A stretch of DNA of 64,000 nt from Siphonodentalium dalli (taxonomy: Eukaryota; Mollusca; Scaphopoda; Gadilida; Siphonodentaliidae): the NCBI GenBank assembly GCA_032622095.1, contig CP136065.1, positions 241,903,530-241,967,529 on the forward strand. The letters run 5' to 3'. The position numbers and the translations under genes are program-made. The stretch's first letter is position 1; every line of letters starts with the position of its first letter. This document shows positions 47,501-53,080 of this stretch, piece after piece. The notes under the pieces were generated by a model that saw nothing but the letters and a program-made list of their open reading frames with translations, searched no databases and was not told the origin of the DNA.

Positions 47501-48595
47501 AACTCTATTACAATTGCCTGAGTAATGGGTTGGTAGGGAACATTGTACATCATGCCGTTATCTCTGCTTCAGGAGGTTACAGTGAAGTAATTATTTCCAA
47601 TAGGCCTCAGTGTTAACATATAATGGCTCATAGCCCTGATTATCCACAAATTGTGATAAATGAGTACATGATCACCAGGACTGGCAACTGCGCAAAGTTT
47701 CTGCATGAACAAAATTGTATCATCAGGTATAGAATGTAGCTTTAAATTTAGGATTTATAATCTTGAGTCATAATTGCATGAAAAAAATAGTGAATTTTTT
47801 ATGTCACCGAAAAAATTAAAACTAGGAACCACGTGCTTTTCAATGTGCCAATGTTTTTTTTTGGCATCTGAAATTTTCAAGAGGAGTGATTGCATGTATT
47901 TTAATATCAAAATTACTATTAACCGACCAAAGCCCAGAATTTGTTTAATTCCCTCCTGCATCTTTGCCCAGAATCCGTTAGATGTCTCGACAATTGAATT
48001 ACTTCACTGTAACCTATAGAGATCATACTCCATCTGTTCAAAACCTTTTGATGTTCTTTATAACTTTGTACAGTCAAATCAGGGAACATATTTCTTTAAT
48101 ACCTGTTGATGTGGTGGTACCAGATAAGATTGCATGATTCCTTGGATCAGTTGAAAACCAGTATTTTATTTTCAGGAGAACTATTTATTGTTCACGAAGT
48201 GTTTATTTCACGACGTAAGTGCAATGTAAACACGATAATTTAAATTTACATAATCCAAATTTGAATCATTTTGTGTTCCAGAACAAGCCATGAAAAATAA
48301 AGGCAGAAAAGATGTTCTGCCGCGACCAGATAGAATACACTTCATTGTTGAGGATTTTCTCACAGTGTGGGACGCACAACTCAGTCATTTGCTTCCTCTT
48401 CGACGGTTCATCGAGAATTGTTTTATGAAAGACTTCCGAAATTTCTTTGCTGATACTTGCTTTCATTATGCTATGACACACAAGACTGTCCCACCAACAT
48501 GCCAGCAGCATTATATGCAAGGAGATATCCTCACCGGGACCAAACAGCTCCGCCAAGAGTCATGGAAGTCCGGCCTCTTTGATTTTATGGTGTGA
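20409..48595 (+). CDS. FOXRED2: FOXRED2/ERFAD-like FAD-dependent oxidoreductase (nine coding exons)
   Basis: Joined exons 20409-20595, 29467-29797, 31232-31362, 33626-33746, 34346-34582, 38819-38985, 44540-44705, 47245-47483 and 48282-48595 give 1893 nt and 630 residues, with correct phase at all eight junctions and GT-AG introns. Residues 1-23 are a signal peptide. GAGPAG at 34-39 is the FAD-binding Rossmann motif, ATG at 178-180 is the flavoprotein ATG motif, and GRGNSA at about 217-222 is the second dinucleotide-binding motif. The block [14 protein letters not shown] and the C-terminal LRRFIENC region match the FOXRED2 family. In mammals the protein (ERFAD) is a lumenal ER flavoprotein linked to SEL1L, OS9 and ERdj5 in ER-associated degradation. 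Potential N-glycosylation sites are NIS (60-62), NES and NQT. The mammalian protein is about 50 residues longer and ends in a KDEL-type signal. None is seen here: the frame stops after FDFMV, but a GTGAGT donor overlaps that stop, so a further exon is possible. Confidence 0.93.
20837..25121 (-). mobile_element. Giant foldback transposon F, copy 2 (4.3 kb)
   Basis: Ends GTTGGGGAGCCCGCATATG and CATATGCGGGCTCCCTAAC, flanked by TA (20835-20836; 25122-25123). The central hairpin (23322-23403) reads opposite to F1, so its left arm matches the right arm of F1. Its right inner arm is deleted: the long 42-bp array and the nested 16-bp-repeat element of F1 are absent. G tract at 24495-24517. No transposase. 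Lies in FOXRED2 intron 1. Confidence 0.85.
22680..23320 (+). repeat. Degenerate 42-bp array in F2
   Basis: Same unit as in F1 (GTATACATGTAGTGGCTGT-like and TATGGTCATG-like motifs), matching 10387-11010 of F1 in inverse orientation. Confidence 0.75.
25195..25594 (-). mobile_element. TTAA-target MITE, family A, copy 2
   Basis: Exactly 400 bp with TTAA flanks at 25195-25198 and 25591-25594, and CCCTTTACCCAACA termini. Two intact hairpins. Reverse orientation relative to copy 1. Lies in FOXRED2 intron 1. Confidence 0.92.
26044..26629. mobile_element. TTAA-target MITE, family H, copy 2
   Basis: TTAA at 26044-26047 and 26626-26629. Ends AGGGATACTGTACCC and GTACAGTACCCCT. The body aligns throughout with copy 1 at 12448-13047 but is diverged. 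Lies in FOXRED2 intron 1. Confidence 0.88.
26738..27000 (-). mobile_element. TTAA-target MITE, family C, copy 2
   Basis: The right end GAAAGGGTTAA is intact at 26990-27000, and the left TTAA is degraded (TTTATCCTTC). Two hairpins with CTCCCATAGGGAG-type loops. Inverted relative to copy 1. Confidence 0.8.
27532..27836. mobile_element. TIR element, ends CCAGGGTATAA
   Basis: About 75-bp imperfect inverted ends: AAATATGAATCG and AAATGCTTCTATCAAT on the left pair with ATTGATTGAAGCATTT and CGCTTCATATTT on the right. The end is also present at 44010-44087 and partly at 54580-54650. No ORF. Confidence 0.6.
27866..28020. mobile_element. TA-target palindromic MITE, family D, copy 1 (rearranged)
   Basis: Ends CAGTAATGCCCTAAGTAATC and its inverse, flanked by TA. 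The right arm is shortened and carries an internal duplicate of the terminus, so the palindrome is broken. The TA target and CAGT start resemble Tc1/mariner-type MITEs. Confidence 0.75.
28023..29087. other. Intron 1 sequence, nothing recognised
   Basis: AT-rich. 28255-28310 resembles the inverse of 48015-48065, a low-copy dispersed repeat, but its ends are unclear. No exon was supported. Confidence 0.4.
29088..29414 (+). mobile_element. TTAA-target MITE, family A, copy 3 (internal deletion)
   Basis: TTAA flanks at 29088-29091 and 29411-29414. The first hairpin is intact, while most of the second is missing, leaving 327 bp. It ends 52 bp before FOXRED2 exon 2. Confidence 0.9.
29467..29797 (+). 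CDS. FOXRED2: FOXRED2 coding exon 2
   Basis: Acceptor TTATCTGCAG|GAAGC. Encodes [18 protein letters not shown] through HGKEYTCR and ends in phase 2 at TGCAG|GTATTT. A family H terminus follows 12 bp after the donor. Confidence 0.92.
29809..29940 (+). mobile_element. Family H MITE end fragment
   Basis: TTAAAGGGGTACTGTAC matches the family H terminus. The rest diverges and no right end was found, so this is a fragment or solo end. Confidence 0.5.
30260..30430. repeat. Dispersed repeat, copy 1
   Basis: Shares blocks such as CCAATGAATAGGAATCCTTC and a TATACTTTTATA motif with 30945-31105 and 44095-44225. Ends are undefined and divergence is high. Confidence 0.4.
30650..30921 (+). repeat. 68-bp tandem repeat, four copies
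   Basis: Units start at 30650, 30718, 30786 and 30854. Units 2 to 4 begin TTAACCCTTTCTATACTAAA and the first begins TTAGCCC. The middle copies are almost identical. Confidence 0.92.
30945..31105. repeat. Dispersed repeat, copy 2
   Basis: Counterpart of 30260-30430. The two flank the 68-bp tandem array, so a single larger duplicated segment is possible. Confidence 0.4.
31232..31362 (+). CDS. FOXRED2: FOXRED2 coding exon 3 (ATG motif)
   Basis: Acceptor TTGCTTTCCAG|AGCAATG. Encodes [18 protein letters not shown] through QSVLIL and ends in phase 1 at CTAG|GTGAGT. The last 66 bases and the donor are repeated in tandem downstream (see 31297-31752). Confidence 0.93.
31297..31752 (+). repeat. Tandem 114-bp duplication of the exon 3 end and its splice donor, four units
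   Basis: Unit 1 is the real exon 3 end plus 48 bp of intron. Units start at 31411, 31525 and 31639, each repeating GACATCGATCCCGAGTCATT and the donor CTAG|GTGAGTG. Units 2 to 4 are almost identical, and all have lost 7 bp of the exon part, which places TGA in the exon frame. A fifth, older unit continues to about 32140, split by a hAT element. Confidence 0.95.
31763..32095. mobile_element. hAT-like non-autonomous element (333 bp)
   Basis: Terminal inverted repeats CAGTGTTCGCGCTG and CAGCGCGAACACTG. Direct flanks ACGCTGAA (31755-31762) and ACACTGAA (32096-32103) match at 7 of 8 bases, as expected for a hAT 8-bp target duplication. The interior is a run of TTGGCCAAAT-like motifs. No ORF. Confidence 0.88.
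32104..33178. other. Intron 3 sequence, nothing firm
   Basis: The first 40 bp continue the degenerate fifth exon 3 unit. 32888-32955 has a short TACCRTGTAATATTAGGAA tandem. The rest is unassigned. Confidence 0.45.
33181..33393. mobile_element. TA-target palindromic MITE, family D, copy 2
   Basis: Two arms of about 105 bp meet at GAAAGCTCTCAGTGAGAGC. Ends CAGTAATGCCCTA and its inverse, TA on the left. No coding capacity. Confidence 0.88.
33626..33746 (+). CDS. FOXRED2: FOXRED2 coding exon 4 (GRGNSA motif)
   Basis: Acceptor TATTTATTGCAG|GTAGG. The codon split with exon 3 restores [10 protein letters not shown], the second dinucleotide-binding motif. Ends in phase 2 at CTCAG|GTATGT. Part of the exon is duplicated just downstream. 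Confidence 0.93.
33692..33815 (+). repeat. Partial tandem duplication of exon 4
   Basis: TCGGGAGGTCCAGGGTACGA in the exon at 33692 recurs 78 bp later at 33770 in intron 4, followed by a diverged copy of the next 25 bases. The second copy is truncated before the donor. Confidence 0.88.
33957..34289 (+). repeat. Dispersed repeat, inverse of 46848-47175
   Basis: A segment of about 330 bp whose reverse complement lies at 46848-47175, with matching blocks TTCTATGGAGTGG, CCAACTGGAGGAATG and TTAATTAA throughout. Both copies end shortly before an exon (exons 5 and 8). Confidence 0.75.
34346..34582 (+). CDS. FOXRED2: FOXRED2 coding exon 5
   Basis: Acceptor CGTTTCCACAG|GGCAG, joining as GDLRAVNN. Encodes the [16 protein letters not shown] region through [12 protein letters not shown] and ends in phase 2 at AAGAA|GTGAGT. 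Confidence 0.93.
34599..34972 (+). mobile_element. TTAA-target MITE, family C, copy 3
   Basis: Begins ATAACCCTTTCATGAT 17 bp after the exon 5 donor and ends AAGGGTTAA. The left hairpin and its leader are duplicated in tandem (about 34620-34720 and 34728-34835). Loops are of the CTCCC/GGGAG type. Confidence 0.85.
34973..35079. mobile_element. Fragment of a TTAA MITE
   Basis: Ends AAGGGTTAA at 35071-35079, preceded by a GGGGCTCCCTACAGG block related to the central block of 18880-18950. Its left boundary is the TTAA of the neighbouring family C element. Confidence 0.55.
35091..35306. mobile_element. TA-target palindromic MITE, family D, copy 3
   Basis: Near-perfect palindrome of 216 bp, ends CAGTAATGCTCTAAATAATT and its inverse, TA at 35089-35090 and 35307-35308. 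Confidence 0.92.
35410..35509. mobile_element. Family G MITE fragment
   Basis: Contains the TTTGAGTCGAGGCACCCA and CAAAGCTCATAG blocks of family G, without ends. Confidence 0.5.
35510..35954 (-). mobile_element. TTAA-target MITE, family A, copy 4
   Basis: TTAA at 35510-35513 and 35951-35954, full termini and two hairpins. The A/T-rich spacer is longer than in other copies, making 445 bp. Confidence 0.92.
35955..37051. other. Intron 5 sequence with short repeats
   Basis: 36115-36310 repeats an AACTGTCAAAA motif several times. 36330-36530 ends in GACGGATGAACGGGCGGAC followed by an AATAATATTATAATAATAAA tail, which may be a retroposon 3' end (low confidence). A 24-bp direct repeat with GGCCTTCATCGGAGGAATTT lies at 36637-36680. 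No exon. Confidence 0.4.
37052..37438 (+). mobile_element. TTAA-target MITE, family A, copy 5
   Basis: TTAA at both ends, two intact hairpins, 387 bp. A short deletion removes part of the CCGGCC repeat on the left. Confidence 0.92.
37440..38125. mobile_element. Composite family E MITE, copy 2, with a family G fragment
   Basis: Palindromic arms with GAGGTCCCCAGAGGGTGAAT-type sequence at 37481-37590, 37725-37770 and 37985-38083. A family G fragment (37606-37720) sits between the first two. Ends near ACTAAACTCAGGC. Confidence 0.7.
38381..38782 (+). mobile_element. TTAA-target MITE, family A, copy 6
   Basis: 402 bp, TTAA at both ends, complete termini and two hairpins. Ends 36 bp before FOXRED2 exon 6, so it supplies the sequence just upstream of that branch-point region. 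Confidence 0.93.
38819..38985 (+). CDS. FOXRED2: FOXRED2 coding exon 6
   Basis: Acceptor TGATCTTTCAG|TCAAAC. With the exon 5 codon split it reads [19 protein letters not shown] and then the [14 protein letters not shown] and [14 protein letters not shown] blocks. Ends in phase 1 at ACACAG|GTATTA. Confidence 0.9.
39589..43080 (-). CDS. LINE ORF2: endonuclease-reverse transcriptase
   Basis: The 1147-residue frame counted from the GTG at 43032 shows an N-terminal APE-like endonuclease (residues about 10-240) with N16, E41 in QEHW, GDFN near 159 and SDH near 233. A reverse transcriptase follows (about 460-780) with [18 protein letters not shown] and CADD near 719-722. A C-terminal CCHC motif (C-x2-C-x8-H-x4-C) lies near residue 1043. 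The frame is open back to 43080, where TGA closes it, and has no ATG before the endonuclease, so translation probably enters from ORF1. CADD for the usual F/YADD, and A for G in GVRQGG, are small departures from consensus. Confidence 0.92.
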   Translation of the reverse strand, partial: ARVSVFFVPGPGEDLKVEGDGEKKQLILATINIRNVQSNEAYLDKLLEETDILCVQEHWLFAFQKPIMAKLSSKRAVHAKSVDEHDPISPYQVPRGYGGTAIFFNTNLDLQYRLHPDGSNRIVVLELLTQPPTCIVCVYMPARGNSKIDDFRAVLVEIEEILEKFSSHAVILCGDFNASLTRDPKNDRDSNLIKFYNKKDLFTQQGGTPTFFHTNERDTAEIDYIFCNPSARKLTFAWLVDNKEPLNTSDHIPVRASIQISTKKVENDIKITPKPKWDRCNKALYNENVSSKLQHFLEEPTTEYQLHLSVKHLTTVLIEATQTSIPGHKEQIKLKTKPKVWNEGIKAAIKHEKAVWWKWKTAGTPDRTSSEYKEMKQAKSTLQKLQRQESARRRSEAIEKLVEAQPNPKTFSQLVKQQRSTSSHAISELNVNGETLTTTEGIMSGWKEHFQNLATPTENELFDDPHIDRIRNDLQTIEYTCHKQASITSMINITDEEVKHAMKKLSNNKAADSLGITSEHLKLCQTVILPYLTKLLNAIVHTRCIPEVMKEGHLTPVYKKGCPHNPANYRGITVTSTILKILEHILNTRHEKLLIPTQSKLQKGFTKGTSSLNAALIVSECINEAKIGKKKLLFTTLDAQKAFDVVDHDILLHKLFLDGITGHDWLLLKEIYTSMTSKVKWQGSLSQTFKILQGVRQAGILSTGHYKRFNNPLLRTLETSYRGAEIGTVTIPHVTCADDIALLAHSETTMTLMIKEVDQYSRMERYTINPTKSNLLVYNGSSISKDFIIYDNKIITPSAVEHLGIIRQNNNKPDIEKKLALSRKTAYSLMGAGLHGKTGATQRVKIKLWNLYVTPRLTYGLEILNINDTESKKLEAHQNKILRQILHLPTRTASVAITALVGTLPIMTVIHRNALNLFHRIISDKNTIEWEVAYRQLAVHSKEANIWFSMIRRLLLLYDLPNAYNLLENPPTPEDWKNRLCKGITDKTQKDWSFEIATKSTLSYINAKSLEVNKIHHIFRHIRNNRHDVHRAEIKARFITGTYILQSNRATLNKHSIKKSCPLCGAETEDRQHVIANCSLYDTIRRRVKEKLQHLEIIQENPILMSDQLLFTHLMLDCTHQSISNITDFNDRDIELIKLHSRELLADIHRRRSRLLVEQTVRT
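42996..43910 (-). CDS. LINE ORF1: coiled-coil, P/Q-rich protein
   Basis: 304 residues from ATG at 43910. The N-terminus (residues 1-110) has heptad-like segments ([31 protein letters not shown]) suggesting a coiled coil. The middle is rich in Pro, Gln and His, and the C-terminus is basic. No CCHC knuckle or RRM was recognised. LINE ORF1 proteins usually bind RNA; here that is inferred from position. Overlaps ORF2 in the -1 frame. Confidence 0.8.
   Translation of the reverse strand: MLKMEARIKDLENTNRVLRAQASLQMPPQSNGLNSQIPESTQHHPYTYAANNPENAYLAQQVNRLEIQSIHNRLSNIELQIQLQRQNNELQRQPAQHGPYATPPPYNMQSFPTHVPYQAPNVSRPPPMGPDLWHRPEYLVKNFSGHGGPPPPTQLPVSQPKQNLSHRLLRRPTESSTYQTPSTTPQDIQTPSMHTSTGRENMKTDGVKNKQVKSNPSWPTFIPPRLKNKNPHGHNRRHSTPKKVVTFTDENYQQKQLPSPEITNVSSVSSHIPESAEHESQSFLYQVRAKTSRWKETERRNNSF
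43059..43065 (-). promoter_or_regulatory. Candidate -1 frameshift heptamer UUUUUUG
   Basis: Read on the minus strand, T TTT TTG fits X XXY YYZ in the ORF1 frame. It lies inside the only stretch where both frames are open (43080-42996). A -1 slip would join ORF1 to ORF2 without a stop. Confidence 0.55.
43967..44224. repeat. Fragments of dispersed repeats
   Basis: 44010-44087 matches the end of the CCAGGGTATAA TIR element (27532-27836). 44095-44224 matches the dispersed repeat at 30260-30430 and 30945-31105. Confidence 0.5.
44225..44470 (+). mobile_element. TTAA MITE related to family B, right end missing
   Basis: Begins TTAACCCTTTCAGTGCCAAG. Contains the central GGAGCCCCACACATATATAG block also found at 18880 and one hairpin (44394-44462), then stops at GGCACAGGGTA without a TTAA terminus. 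Confidence 0.75.
44540..44705 (+). CDS. FOXRED2: FOXRED2 coding exon 7
   Basis: Acceptor TTCTTGTTTCAG|CTCAAG. Encodes [19 protein letters not shown] through [20 protein letters not shown]. Ends in phase 2 at AGCGA|GTATGT. Its last 47 bases and donor are repeated many times downstream. Confidence 0.92.
44659..45419 (+). repeat. Tandem duplications of the exon 7 end and its splice donor
   Basis: Starting from the true exon end, the block TTTGAATTCTTGGG with AGCGAGTATGTA recurs about ten more times, in full (about 60 bp) and shortened (about 28-42 bp) forms. A larger period is visible, with 44728-44935 resembling 44936-45140. The array is interrupted by a Mutator-like element at 45146-45401. 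Most units keep a GTATGT-type donor. Confidence 0.93.
45146..45401. mobile_element. Mutator-like non-autonomous element (256 bp)
   Basis: TIRs of about 45 bp begin GGTAGCAGGGTAATGTTGC on the left, and GGTAGAGGGGTAATGTCGC on the complementary strand at the right. Flanked by ACGCAAGTA (45137-45145) and ACGCGAGTA (45402-45410), a 9-bp duplication with one mismatch. The empty site appears in a sister repeat unit near 44905. No ORF. A 9-bp duplication points to a Mutator-like element. Confidence 0.85.
45845..46282. mobile_element. TTAA-target MITE, family G, copy 3
   Basis: TTAA at 45845-45848 and 46279-46282. The termini are diverged (AGATGCACAATCCGAT on the left; ATTGGATTGAGTTCCT on the right). 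The body aligns with 1505-1946. Confidence 0.8.
46283..46847. other. Intron 7 sequence, nothing firm
   Basis: 46553-46622 (a block reading GCCTTGTCTCCTAGCAACC) recurs at 56757-56826, so it is a dispersed repeat of unknown ends. No exon. Confidence 0.45.
46848..47175 (-). repeat. Dispersed repeat, inverse of 33957-34289
   Basis: Reverse complement of the intron 4 copy over about 330 bp. Ends about 70 bp before exon 8. Confidence 0.75.
47245..47483 (+). CDS. FOXRED2: FOXRED2 coding exon 8
   Basis: Acceptor CTCCATTTTACAG|GGACAG, joining as [17 protein letters not shown]. Runs to [12 protein letters not shown] and ends in phase 1 at CTACAG|GTATGT. Confidence 0.93.
47484..48281. other. Intron 8, nothing firm
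   Basis: 48015-48160 shares blocks (CAGGGAACATATTTCTTTA; GATTGCATG) with 27370-27490 and inverted blocks with 28255-28310, a diverged dispersed repeat. No exon. Confidence 0.45.
48282..48595 (+). CDS. FOXRED2: FOXRED2 coding exon 9 (last seen)
   Basis: Acceptor TTTTGTGTTCCAG|AACAAG, joining as [11 protein letters not shown]. Covers [34 protein letters not shown] and [11 protein letters not shown], and stops after [14 protein letters not shown] at 48592-48597 could instead be a donor in phase 2. No KDEL-type tail is present. Confidence 0.9.
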
Positions 48596-48717
48596 GTTGT
48601 CTCATAAATATATTCTCTCAATTGCGAGGGTTAGATTTGAGAACTTGAATGTCGCACGTCAGGTATCGACAGACTGTAACTTTTGATATTCATTGGAAAA
48701 ATATTATCCCTAAGCCT

Positions 48718-49462
48718 TGTAATAGCGTGTCTGATATTTGCAGAATGAGGTCCCCAGAGGGTGAATTTAGTGATGTTATCCCACACGGTGGGCCGGCATC
48801 ACCAAATTCACCCTCTGGGAACCTCATTCTGCTTAGGCCTCAACTGCTATGGGAGACCTATGATTACATTGAAATTCCCCAGTTGAAATTGGTGATGTTC
48901 ACCCATTAGTCTGTGTGAAGAATCCTCATTATTTATATTTAGCATGGAATTTTCATCGAATTGCTGTAACACGTTCTCTTCCAGTCTCTGTAATAAAAGA
49001 AATACTGGATGTGAGACTGTCTCATCGCTGGGACATGTGAACTTGGGCTACTCATGGGGGTAGTGATTTTAAAAGTGTTTTTAAGTCAACAAGGAACGAT
49101 ATTTACACAGCTCTTCTGTGTTACACTAAATCCTGTTTGGTGATTGGTCGACTCCCAATTGGGTCACCTATTTTATACCCCAATAACACACAGAGCATAA
49201 CACAAACACATGTCATAAATTGCTGACCCATTAGTCACCTCGATTATGAAAGTTATCTTCTGCAAAATAGGGGATATAGAAAATAAACAGAAATTAAAAA
49301 GTAACTAAAACAATGTTAATTTGATACTATAGATACTTCCCAGAAGATGAGGCCTAAGCAGAATGAGGTCCCCAGAGGGTGAATATAGTGATCCTAGCCC
49401 GCTAAATTAACCATCTGAGGAACTCATTCTGCAAATGACAGACACATTATTTTCAGGCTTGC
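48718..49462. mobile_element. Composite family E MITE, copy 3
   Basis: Palindrome at 48735-48830 and a shortened one at 49355-49435, both with GAGGTCCCCAGAGGGTGAAT arms and TTTGCAGAATGA outer ends. Between them, 48900-49300 is unrelated sequence with a possible acceptor at 48984 and an AATAAA at 48992. Confidence 0.65.
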
Positions 49463-50187
49463 CATTATTGGAAATCGTTGAGAGATGCTTGAAGTGTGAT
49501 GACATTCTCCAATCTAATATCTCCATTACTCATGCTGTAACTTCATATGTGCTCAATTATTTTTTTCTGTCCATTCTTTTCATATTTTACTTAATAATTT
49601 TCAGTAAATTACCCACCATGACCTACATGAAACTTACACTGAATGTATGAATATCCTAAAACTTAAACTCCTGTCCCCCCCCCCCCCCCCCCACCCGACT
49701 GCTCACAATTCTGCCACATTTCATATGTGACACTCGTATAACGTTGGTTAACTTTCAAAAAGCTGTAACTGCCAAAAAATCCACTTTTACAGGAGTCACA
49801 AAATATCTGTGAGACATCATTTGATTTGTGGGAGGGGCAGAAAATGTCTGTCAGACATAATGTGATTTGTGTGGGAGGGGCAGAAAATGTCTGTCAGACA
49901 TCATATGATTTCTGGGATGTTTGAGCAGATTAGTGACCTCTGGAGACCAGTGATTACAAATTTTATCTGCAATGTCCATTCAGTGGTGCTTAAATTGGAG
50001 ATATAAGTGGTAATAATTGTTGTCTGAGGTATAATCTTTAGGACATTGATGGACAGTTCCACCTTATTGAATCTCATTTGCTATGCAATCTATTGGACAT
50101 ATCTATGTTATTATATAAAGCTGCAGGTCAGACAGAAACAACAGAGTAAATATATAGAAACCCCTGCCTCATTGATATTAATATCAA
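49463..50187. other. No gene recognised
   Basis: C tract at 49675-49692. 49799-49920 has a direct repeat with GTCTGTCAGACAT in three diverged copies. No ORF. Confidence 0.5.
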
Positions 50188-50454
50188 GCCAGATTATAGC
50201 GTCTCTGTCATTTGCAGAATGAGGTTCCCAGAGGGTGAATTTAGTGATGCTATCCCACATAGCGGGCTAGCATAACTAAGTGCACCCTCTGGGGACCTCA
50301 TTCCGCTTAGGCCTCATCTTCTCTGGAAAGTTCTTTTATTATCAAATTTCTATAGATTCTATTTCTTTTTTAGTTTAGTTTCTCTATTTAGCATCACTAA
50401 ATTTACTCTCTGGGGACCTCATTCTGCAAATGACAGGCACACTAAACTCAGGCT
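50188..50454. mobile_element. Composite family E MITE, copy 4
   Basis: Inverted ends CAAGCCAGATTATAG and ACTAAACTCAGGCTTG enclose a complete palindrome (50218-50312) and a half palindrome (50391-50440). Confidence 0.75.
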
Positions 50455-50459
50455 TGATA

Positions 50460-50707
50460 TTTATCCATTCATAACGGGAGCTGCGCTGATACAGCATTAA
50501 AGATCCTGTGACAGTGGTTTGTCTTATATATGTGAGTCTCCCATAGAGAGCCTCGCATATATAAGTTAATTCACTGGCTTACAAGGTCAAGGTCACTATT
50601 GTTAGCCCAATGTATTATCTTATATATGCGAAGCTCGCATATATAAGAGAATCCATTGGCACAGGGTTTTCGCTAAATTTCATGAAGCTCCAATCATGGA
50701 AGGTTAA
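50460..50707 (+). mobile_element. TTAA-target MITE, family C, copy 4 (degraded left end)
   Basis: The left end reads TTATCCATTCATAACGGGAG and the right end GGAAGGTTAA. Hairpins are shortened. Confidence 0.75.
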
Positions 50708-50979
50708 AGAACATATTTACTAGGAAGCAAATAATAAATTATTTCTGGCCTATTCTTTATTTTACATCTTGTTTTACTTTTACAAACTAAAAACAATCCA
50801 ACACATATCGGTTCTAAAAACATGATGAAAATCTTTTGCCACACAACAAAGTTATTCAAAATAGTGTTTAATATATATTCATTCATTGACAATCACTAAC
50901 AAGGTTCATAATTTGCAATAAATATATCAATACTAATATTAACTGTCGACAGTCATGATATATTAGAAATTAACTTTAT
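50708..50979. other. No gene recognised
   Basis: Short AT-rich spacer between two family C elements. Confidence 0.5.
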
Positions 50980-51093
50980 TTAACCCTTTCATGATGGGAG
51001 CTGCACTTGTGCAGCAATAATGATTATGTGCCAGTGCATTCTCTTATAACTGAGTCTCCAAACTTCAGGAAACTCCAGTCATGGAAGGGTTAA
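50980..51093 (+). mobile_element. TTAA-target MITE, family C, copy 5 (internal deletion)
   Basis: Both TTAA termini are kept but only 114 bp remain. The hairpins are almost entirely deleted. Its right TTAA is also the left TTAA of the next family A element. Confidence 0.9.
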
Positions 51094-51490
51094 CCCTTTA
51101 CCCAACAAAACGGCCAAAAACGGCCAAATAAAGCTTCAACAGCCTAAAATATCTTCGGTCTGTCTCAATAACACCACACAAATATGGATATCATTGGAAC
51201 CGGCTCCTTGACCACATTGTGATAGTTACAGTTATGCCCTGTGCCAATGCATTATCTTATATATGCGAGTCGACCATAGGTCGCCTCGCATATATAAGAG
51301 AATGCATTGGCCTAAAAAAAATATTTTTTTAACACTTTTTACCATTTTTTCTTACATTCTTTAACAATTTTATAATTTTTAATGTGTTAAGCCAATGCAT
51401 TCTCTTATATATGCGAGGCGACCTATGGTCGACTCGCATATATAAGAGAATGCATTGGCACAGGGCCATTCTGTTGGGGTAAAGGGTTAA
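51090..51490 (+). mobile_element. TTAA-target MITE, family A, copy 7
   Basis: 401 bp with two hairpins. Shares TTAA 51090-51093 with the family C element on its left. Confidence 0.93.
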
Positions 51491-53080
51491 ATATACAGCT
51501 ACTGCAATGAATGTTTCTAACATGATACCTCACTAAGGCCATACCACGTTTTGTGCTAAGCATGAGATTTGCATAATTTGGCACAGTATTTTCATTGTCA
51601 CCTATAATAGTTTAACTTATCATTGATCTATATTAGCGAGGTTTAGCAACACATATGTGTAACTTGTAACGTGTTATACTATGGTATTGATATGGATATG
51701 TACTTGACAGGAAAAGTCATGTGATTTTACGGCACCAAAGCTAGACATTTATAGATACTGGCCCAACTTTTTTGCATAACCTGTGAACAATACTCGACGT
51801 CGAGGAAAATCAGTCCACAGTGCCACCACTGGTATGCTTAATTAGCTTCAATCAAAATATGATCTTTATTCGCAGACAATCCCATTCTCCCACAGTCTAC
51901 ATAGCATTGGTCACTCAATTGGATATTAAAAGATTGGATTATTCCTCTTTGCTACAACTTCTGAATTCTACAGTACACATTAAAACACAAATTTTTTAAT
52001 GGAATGACCATGTACATGTAGGCCAAATGGTCACATGCATCAAATGACACATACAAGCAGCTAAACCTGGCTATCATTAAAAATCCATGTGAACATTACG
52101 ACTCCAAACTGACTTGAATTATCATAAATTTGTGAACAGTACTAGTAGAAACCATTTGTCTTTGGCCAGTTGGCATGACAACTGGATAGGCCTTTATAGT
52201 TTGCTCAAGATTTTCTATGTGTGCTCATCAATGCTTTAAAGGTTGGCCTTTCTTTGTTGAACCGAAATCCTTGAGGTGCATATGTTTAAAGCCTTCACTG
52301 CATTGATTTTTTAATCACTACATGCCCTATGTTTAGAGCCTTCACTTCAGTGATTAGTTACTACGTGCCCTATGTTTAGAGCTTTCACTGCAGTTCTATG
52401 TGTATTGCTGTGTGGCCGCTTATTTATTTATGTTTTATCGAGATGAATAAACATTGCTTTCCATAAAGCTACCGTACATAAAGAGTGTTTGATAAACAAA
52501 ACACTCAACACTGAGGGGAGCAGATTAATATATAGAGGATCTACGAATCAGTCCAGACCTAATTTAGTAAGTTTCACTATAATCTGGGGACGAGTTGTAG
52601 ATTCTAGTTATTACTTGATCCATGACCTCTATAAAACATACTGAAATCAATAAATGGGATGTGAAACTAACAGCAGCTTCTATAAGGCCTGCAGTGATAT
52701 TTCACTTAACCTGCGTTGTTTACCCACATAAAGAAATAGTCCCAATAAATTAGACCCTTCGACATATTTAATAGCATAAATTTAATTAAATATTTGTACA
52801 AACAAAATCAACAAACACACAAACATTGATTTAGCATACATAGCATACTAATGTAAACAGACAACAGGCCAGAAGTCAAAGGTCACGTTTGTGCAACAGT
52901 AATGAATTTGTGAATACCTGGCACTATTTCCTGTTATATCAGGGCTCACCGAGTATCACCTCCAACCACTGAGAATCGCTGCAAATCACCGACAATCGCC
53001 ATGAACCACTGAGAATCGTTTCAAATCACCGACATTTTCTTAAAAATTTTAACGGCATTTAGATTTATTTTATAATAGTA
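51491..53080. other. No gene recognised
   Basis: 52262-52393 has three diverged copies of a unit of about 52-55 bp with TATGTTTAGAGCCTTCACT. 52549-52600 matches part of the palindrome at 59915-59973 and its right flank. 52940-53040 repeats a short AATCACCGACAATC motif. No exon. Confidence 0.45.
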
